From Priapulus caudatus (taxonomy: Eukaryota; Priapulida; Priapulimorpha; Priapulimorphida; Priapulidae): DNA of 23,227 nt. Below the pieces are notes generated by a model. That model was not told where the DNA came from. It was given only the letters and a program-made list of their open reading frames with translations, and made no database searches. The stretch covers positions 1-23,227 of the forward strand of contig NW_014578456.1 of assembly GCF_000485595.1 (NCBI RefSeq). The letters are read 5' to 3'. A program made the position numbers and the translations under genes. Within the stretch, counting starts at the first letter, position 1; every line of letters begins with the position of its first letter. This document shows positions 21,644 to 23,227 of the stretch, piece after piece.

Positions 21644-23162
21644 GATAGGAGAGAGAGAGGGAGAGAGAGGGAGAGAGAGAGAGAGAAGGGAAGAGAGATA
21701 CAGAAACAGAAAAAGATTGGGAAGAAATAGAGAAGTGGAGTGAGAGAGAAGAAAGCTAAGGAGGAAGAGGAAGAGGAACTAGAAGGAGAGGAGAGTGAGA
21801 AGGAATGGAAAGTAGCAAAGCGACACACAGATGGTCACAAAAGAGGGCGCCACTTACTCTTGGTTGGCATGCAGAGCTTTACGGAGATCACCCGCGCCCA
21901 GTTGCTGTTGCTAGGATACTCCAGCTACAAAACACAACGTGGAAACTGCAATCAACTTTTCTCCCAAGTGACTATGTGAGTGGAAGAAAAGTCAAACACA
22001 AACCCATCACAGGATATCTAGAATAACTGGCCAGAGTTGATAACTTGATAGAGTTAGTAACTTGATAGAGTTGGTATCTTGATAGAATAACTTGATATAA
22101 ATTATCAATATTAACTAAGATAGGTTAATCTAGAATAACTTCAAACTTTAACACAGTGGCTATCATGGCAGTAGAAAGTAAATTGCTCATATTTATGAGG
22201 GTACCAAACACTCGACCGCTTAAATATCATGACGACATAATACCGCACTTGCTCATGATTTCGAAAAATCATTTCAAAATACTAGTACGCATTGATTATA
22301 CAATATATCAACAATTCCCTTACCTATTCAAACTTGGTGGGGATTAACTATTCGTTTAGCTATTTATACAATGAGAATATATATTTATTTATTTTGGTAT
22401 TATATATATTTATAATATTATTTATTACCTACATCCACCTACCTGAACACCTATGAGCACCTGGTCTACATTGATCACCTACATCCACCTACCTGTTCAT
22501 ACATTCATGAACACCTGGTCTACATTGATCACCNATCATCAACAACATCAACATCATAATCACCATCATCATCATCAACAACATCATCATCATCATCATC
22601 ACCATCATCATCATCAACAACATCAACATCATCATCATCATAATCACCATCATCATCATCATTATCATCATCATCATCTTCAACAACATCATCATCATCA
22701 TCATCACCATCATCTTCGTCATTTTGACATAGACACTGCTTTGTAGACAATTTCAATTCAATTTTCGTATTCGAAGGATGATGGCTTTACATTCTGGTTC
22801 TCGATTTACACAAACATTTTAATTAAGTTGCGGCATGTTAAGCATAGTTTTTAGAATGTCATATAGCATCACTGATTGGCTGGAGCTCCATTCAAATCTC
22901 ACTAGGCATATAGATCAACCTAAATCAACGTATTCGAAGGAACCGGTCGATCAGCTAGCATCTGTTGGATTTGCAGCTAATGTTATAATATATAATACAA
23001 TAATATAACGTCGGTAAACAATCGAAGGGTCTGGGAGGATTTAGCGAGCGAGGATGATAGAGGGCAGCACTCACCGTCGCAGAAGTCTCCGTAGCCGCTG
23101 TGCTTGTCGCAGAACTCTCGCTTCGCCTTGTTACGAATGATGAGTGGGTCAGGTTTCACAGC
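14319..23162 (-). CDS. POMGNT1: POMGNT1-like GT13 glycosyltransferase gene, partial, multi-exon (catalytic domain)
   Basis: Nine distinct coding exons on the minus strand, one of them present twice, join to give most of a GT13 catalytic domain. Family knowledge: POMGnT1 is a Golgi type II membrane enzyme that transfers GlcNAc from UDP-GlcNAc in beta-1,2 linkage to O-linked mannose, for example on alpha-dystroglycan. Seen in order: FCDKHSGYGDFC (cysteine pair before the domain), VPIAIIAG (first beta strand), QPGISPTMVV, ADLVSLFGFHVENY, LIVLEEEL (metal-site region), SAWNVNGYEGLSEDP, FPGLGFMIRR, TWDGW, VIIPEVSRVY, and ACEE...FPQYEG. GYE, EDP, RVE and the late Cys-Glu motif fit POMGNT1 better than MGAT1. 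Every donor is GT and every acceptor AG, and all junction phases match. The N-terminal part (membrane anchor, lectin-like stem domain) lies beyond the right edge. The final C-terminal segment and the stop codon were not found. I am confident of the family; whether it is an ortholog or a diverged paralog is open. Confidence 0.88.
14488..16540 (-). repeat. 21-bp satellite, about 97 copies, starting at exon M's acceptor
   Basis: The plus-strand unit is ATGAAACAGTCATGATATTAT. The array fills most of the 2.48-kb intron between exons L and M. On the minus strand each unit reads CATGACTGTTTCATATAATAT, and the terminal unit is the acceptor itself (CTGTCTGTTTCAG). A variant unit with ACACGATATCGT recurs near 15050, 15430, 15640, 16010 and 16370. 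Confidence 0.95.
16541..16963. other. Intronic complex sequence with a cluster of four CTCF-like motifs
   Basis: The exact 11-mer AGCGCCACCTA occurs at 16811, 16854, 16901 and 16933, all in the same orientation. The last two are followed by GAGGCG and form a 32-bp tandem pair next to exon L's donor. The reverse complement TAGGTGGCGCT resembles the CTCF core known in flies and vertebrates. Binding is inference only. Confidence 0.55.
16964..17122 (-). CDS. POMGNT1: POMGNT1-like exon L (WDxW and IIPEVSR motifs)
   Basis: A 159-nt exon, acceptor TCGTTACAG, donor GTGAGT, phase 2 in and phase 2 out. It encodes TWDGWTPAASGNLTLTDVII, then PEVSRVYRRPHVGVSKDN, then SLLDELFGRQRATN. It aligns with human WDWDMWMR...CIIPDVSRSYHFG. 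The Trp-Asp-x-Trp that carries the GT13 catalytic-base region is kept. The basic residue after it and the PEQRRG loop are replaced by TPAASGN. The donor is followed by four copies of a CTCF-like motif in the intron. Confidence 0.92.
17123..17598. other. Intron K-L, unique part
   Basis: The part next to exon L's acceptor is AT-rich. It contains a short direct repeat, TCTAC(T/A)..AGGTT.TACAGTAG near 17310-17356. No other feature was recognised. Confidence 0.4.
17599..17826 (-). repeat. 52-bp tandem array carrying exon K's donor, about 4.4 copies
   Basis: GACGACTCACCTGTTGCG starts at 17599, 17651, 17703, 17755 and 17807, a period of exactly 52. On the minus strand the copy at 17807 is the authentic end of exon K (CGCAACAG then GTGAGT). 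Each further unit carries that junction plus a second donor-like ACAG/GTGAGA. Units differ by only a few substitutions. Confidence 0.95.
17817..17952 (-). CDS. POMGNT1: POMGNT1-like exon K (GYE-EDP-PGLG segment)
   Basis: A 136-nt exon, acceptor CTCGTGCAG, donor GTGAGT, phase 1 in and phase 2 out. It encodes YEGLSEDPAAVFRVEDGFPG, then LGFMIRRGFYARFLDKHLSS and CCRN. This follows human YEHTAEDPALLYRVE.MPGLGWVLRR almost residue for residue and is the clearest family match in the window. Two adjacent cysteines near the end have no counterpart in human POMGNT1. The last 8 bp of the exon and its donor form the first unit of a 52-bp tandem array in the intron. Confidence 0.95.
18062..18325. repeat. 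(CACACCCCACACACATCTCTCT)n array in intron J-K
   Basis: About eight copies of CACACCCCACACACAT, each followed by a (CT)n of variable length, with a total unit of roughly 22-34 bp. The array lies wholly within the 437-bp intron between exons J and K and places a purine-rich, (GA)n-containing strand in the transcript. Confidence 0.9.
18390..18528 (-). CDS. POMGNT1: POMGNT1-like exon J (metal-site strand and SAWN motif)
   Basis: A 139-nt exon, acceptor CTGTGGCAG, donor GTAGGT, phase 0 in and phase 1 out. It encodes GEVHDKLIVLEEELILASDF, then a helix, then ICSVSAWNVNG. Human POMGNT1 has VLEEDLDIAVDFF and CISAWNDQG here; MGAT1 has VEDDLEVAPDFF. The acidic triplet that holds the metal is Glu-Glu-Glu, with Glu in place of the last Asp. 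The first 11 bp of the exon and its acceptor are part of a tandem repeat of about 72 bp that runs upstream into the intron. Confidence 0.93.
18518..18800 (-). repeat. ~72-bp tandem array carrying exon J's acceptor, about 4 copies
   Basis: TGTACCTCCCC(C)T(G/A)CCACAG starts at 18518, 18590, 18661 and 18732 (spacings 72, 71, 71). The 18518 copy is the true acceptor of exon J: on the minus strand, CTGTGGCAG then GGGGAGGTACA. The other copies lie upstream in the intron, with the same AG and the same first 11 exon bases; two have one or two base changes. Confidence 0.95.
18801..19135. repeat. Degenerate repeats continuing in intron I-J
   Basis: GTGTGACATTTGTCACCGGA and variants occur near 18838, 18883 and 18963, with shared words such as ATGCTCACATAAC linking this stretch to the 72-bp array. 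It is an older, decayed part of the same repeat or a second one. Confidence 0.6.
19136..19419. other. Intron I-J, unique part
   Basis: This is ordinary complex sequence of balanced composition. It could be a fragment of an interspersed element, but I recognise no family and no terminal repeats. Confidence 0.3.
19420..19478 (-). CDS. POMGNT1: POMGNT1-like exon I
   Basis: A 59-nt exon, acceptor GTTTTCAG, donor GTAAGA, phase 1 in and phase 0 out. It encodes QMIKAVEKVWTLPYFLDKE, aligning with the helix before the metal-binding strand (human YKASLTATFNLFPEAK). With the G from the previous exon the first codon becomes Asp. The fit is by position, length and phase more than by identity. Confidence 0.72.
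19479..20042. other. Intron H-I, with A-run and a 21-bp duplication
   Basis: A-rich simple sequence lies at about 19540-19600 and an A13 run near 19809. GGGGCTCTTTTTGGCATTTC occurs twice in tandem at about 19913-19955, followed by GGGGGCTAAATTGCCCC. No exon was found here; the conserved length between exons H and I does not demand one. Confidence 0.5.
20043..20136 (-). CDS. POMGNT1: POMGNT1-like exon H, with internal frame breaks
   Basis: A 94-nt segment with acceptor CTCCTGCAG and donor GTACGT. Its length converts phase 0 to phase 1, exactly as the neighbours need. No single frame is both open and homologous: the phase-0 frame meets TGA at the fourth codon, FDEGFTDA lies in the next frame, ADLVSLFGFHVENYRQQT in the third, and GSKRYG returns to the first. 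The middle part matches human MDVVALFGLRGI. Three one-base insertions at short runs would explain it. This may be consensus error or real decay of the exon. Confidence 0.6.
20137..20470. other. Intron G-H, AT-rich
   Basis: The centre is AT-rich with TATATATA stretches (20210-20400). A CTCF-like CTAGATGGCAGCACC lies near 20430. Nothing else was recognised. Confidence 0.4.
20471..20547 (-). CDS. POMGNT1: POMGNT1-like exon G (nucleotide-binding fold)
   Basis: A 77-nt exon, acceptor GACGCTAG, donor GTAGGT, phase 1 in and phase 0 out. It encodes GPSAMGLRMTLETVMMQPGI then SPTMVV. This aligns with human AGNRPNYLYRML...GVSPQMITVF. The Asn-Arg that follows Ala-Gly in POMGNT1 is missing and one residue is deleted at the intron junction. 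The acceptor has a poor pyrimidine tract, so a slightly different boundary is possible, but the phase match with both neighbours supports this one. Confidence 0.75.
20726..20821 (-). CDS. POMGNT1: POMGNT1-like exon F (start of the GT13 domain)
   Basis: A 96-nt exon, acceptor CTTCACAG, donor GTAGGA, phase 1 in and phase 1 out. It encodes ESHIDEGIYPAPLTNKSWEN and ends with QVPIAIIAG. The last part is the first beta strand of the nucleotide-binding fold (human VPVAVIAG). The acceptor is abutted directly by the ATC/GAT microsatellite. The donor is followed within the intron by two copies of GCGCCCCCTA. Confidence 0.85.
20829..21015. repeat. (ATC)n microsatellite next to exon F's acceptor
   Basis: About 185 bp of ATC/AAC trinucleotide repeats on the plus strand, GAT on the transcript strand, ending only a few bases upstream of exon F's acceptor. 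The poly-Asp, poly-Met and poly-Ile open frames here are simple-repeat translations. Confidence 0.95.
20837..21582. repeat. Tandem duplication, left copy (contains exon E)
   Basis: This segment matches 22535-23227 at an offset of about 1698 bp: ATC microsatellite, about 360 bp of intron, exon E, then an ATC run and a CAG run. The intron parts differ by roughly seven substitutions plus a 5-bp AT-tract length change; the exon is identical. A stretch at about 21489-21520 has no counterpart in the right copy. Confidence 0.93.
21377..21464 (-). CDS. POMGNT1: POMGNT1-like exon E, downstream copy (Cys-rich segment before the catalytic domain)
   Basis: An 88-nt exon (29 codons plus one base) with acceptor GGGCAG and donor GTGAGT. 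It encodes the linker with two cysteines spaced FCDKHSGYGDFC, matching FC..GYG..C of POMGNT1. It enters in phase 0 and leaves in phase 1; the single final G joins AG of the exon at 20726-20821 to make a Glu codon, so the reading frame continues cleanly. This copy is the nearer of two identical copies to the next exon, across a 555-bp intron that contains the ATC microsatellite. Confidence 0.85.
21555..21735. repeat. (CAG)n then (GA)n simple repeats
   Basis: Nine CAG units at 21555-21581 run directly into a GA-rich tract to about 21735, followed by a GAA/GGA-rich stretch to about 21810. These are intronic relative to the minus-strand gene. Confidence 0.95.
21811..22426. other. Spacer between the two exon E copies
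   Basis: No gene is seen. A short tandem motif, TAACTTGATAGAGTT, repeats with variation at about 22040-22105. The stretch from 22340 to 22430 is AT-rich. AGAGGGCGCCACTT at about 21843 resembles the CTCF-like sites elsewhere in the window. Confidence 0.45.
22427..22533. repeat. 54-bp tandem duplication ending at an ambiguous base
   Basis: CACCTGGTCTACATTGATCA starts at 22458 and 22512, a period of 54, with CCTACATCCACCTACCTG in each unit. The second copy runs into an N at 22534, where the right copy of the large duplication begins. Confidence 0.9.
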
Positions 23163-23227
23163 CTGCCCCACAACTACAATGATCAAGCATCCGAATCATC
23201 ATCATCATCATCATCATCAGCAGCAGA
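22535..23227. repeat. Tandem duplication, right copy (contains exon E), running off the window
   Basis: This is the second copy of the segment at 20837-21582. It starts inside the ATC microsatellite right after the N and continues through intron, exon E and ATC/CAG repeats to the window edge. It lacks exon F. Confidence 0.92.
23075..23162 (-). CDS. POMGNT1: POMGNT1-like exon E, upstream copy (duplicate)
   Basis: An 88-nt exon identical to the one at 21377-21464, inside a 1.7-kb-spaced tandem duplication. It begins in phase 0 after an acceptor reading GGGCAG, encodes AVKPDPLIIRNKAKREFCDK then HSGYGDFCD, and ends in phase 1 at a GTGAGT donor. It corresponds to the human segment with FCSKVEGYGSVC, just before the catalytic domain. 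A nearby alternative acceptor, TTGTAG in the other copy, reads TTGTGG here. That argues that GGGCAG is the real acceptor. Because the exon is not a multiple of three, splicing this copy to the next would create an early stop, so only one copy can be used per transcript. Confidence 0.75.

Noticed and set aside
22453-22756. Poly-His, poly-Met and poly-Asp open frames
   Set aside because: They are translations of the ATC microsatellite, in several frames and on both strands.

Overview
This window looks like nuclear DNA of an invertebrate animal, most likely an arthropod. A decapod crustacean is my best guess, from the very heavy load of simple repeats and minisatellites, but the sequence alone does not prove the taxon. 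There is no bacterial-style gene organisation. The only gene I can support is one split gene on the minus strand. Its exons run from about 23.16 kb down to about 14.32 kb, with GT..AG introns whose phases almost all agree. Pieced together, they encode most of the catalytic domain of a family GT13 glycosyltransferase of the POMGNT1 type (protein O-linked-mannose beta-1,2-N-acetylglucosaminyltransferase 1). The N-terminal half lies beyond the right edge. The last C-terminal segment is not found.

Layout. 1-5.7 kb holds no recognisable gene: an AT-rich stretch with a degenerate tandem repeat, a CpG-rich unrecognised part, and then extreme low-complexity DNA (pyrimidine tracts, a G-rich degenerate array at 3.4-4.08 kb, CT tracts at 4.23-5.1 kb). 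5.7-13.5 kb is one giant minisatellite with a unit of about 48-50 bp; its scattered single-base indels look like uncorrected long-read error. 13.7-14.3 kb is a minisatellite of about 61 bp abutting an exon. 14.49-16.54 kb is a 21-bp satellite filling most of one intron. 16.5-23.2 kb carries the exons, separated by short introns that mostly contain their own tandem repeats. The right end (about 20.84-21.58 kb and 22.53-23.23 kb) is a tandem duplication at 1.7 kb spacing that copies one coding exon.

The most interesting structure is that four tandem arrays in this gene start exactly at splice junctions. Their units are copies of the exon edge, the splice site and adjoining intron, so the introns contain ladders of near-perfect copies of the authentic donor or acceptor. 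The gene is also unusual as an enzyme: the metal-binding acidic triplet reads Glu-Glu-Glu, and the Asn-Arg after the first beta strand is missing. Two exons contain compensating reading-frame breaks that could be assembly errors or decay.
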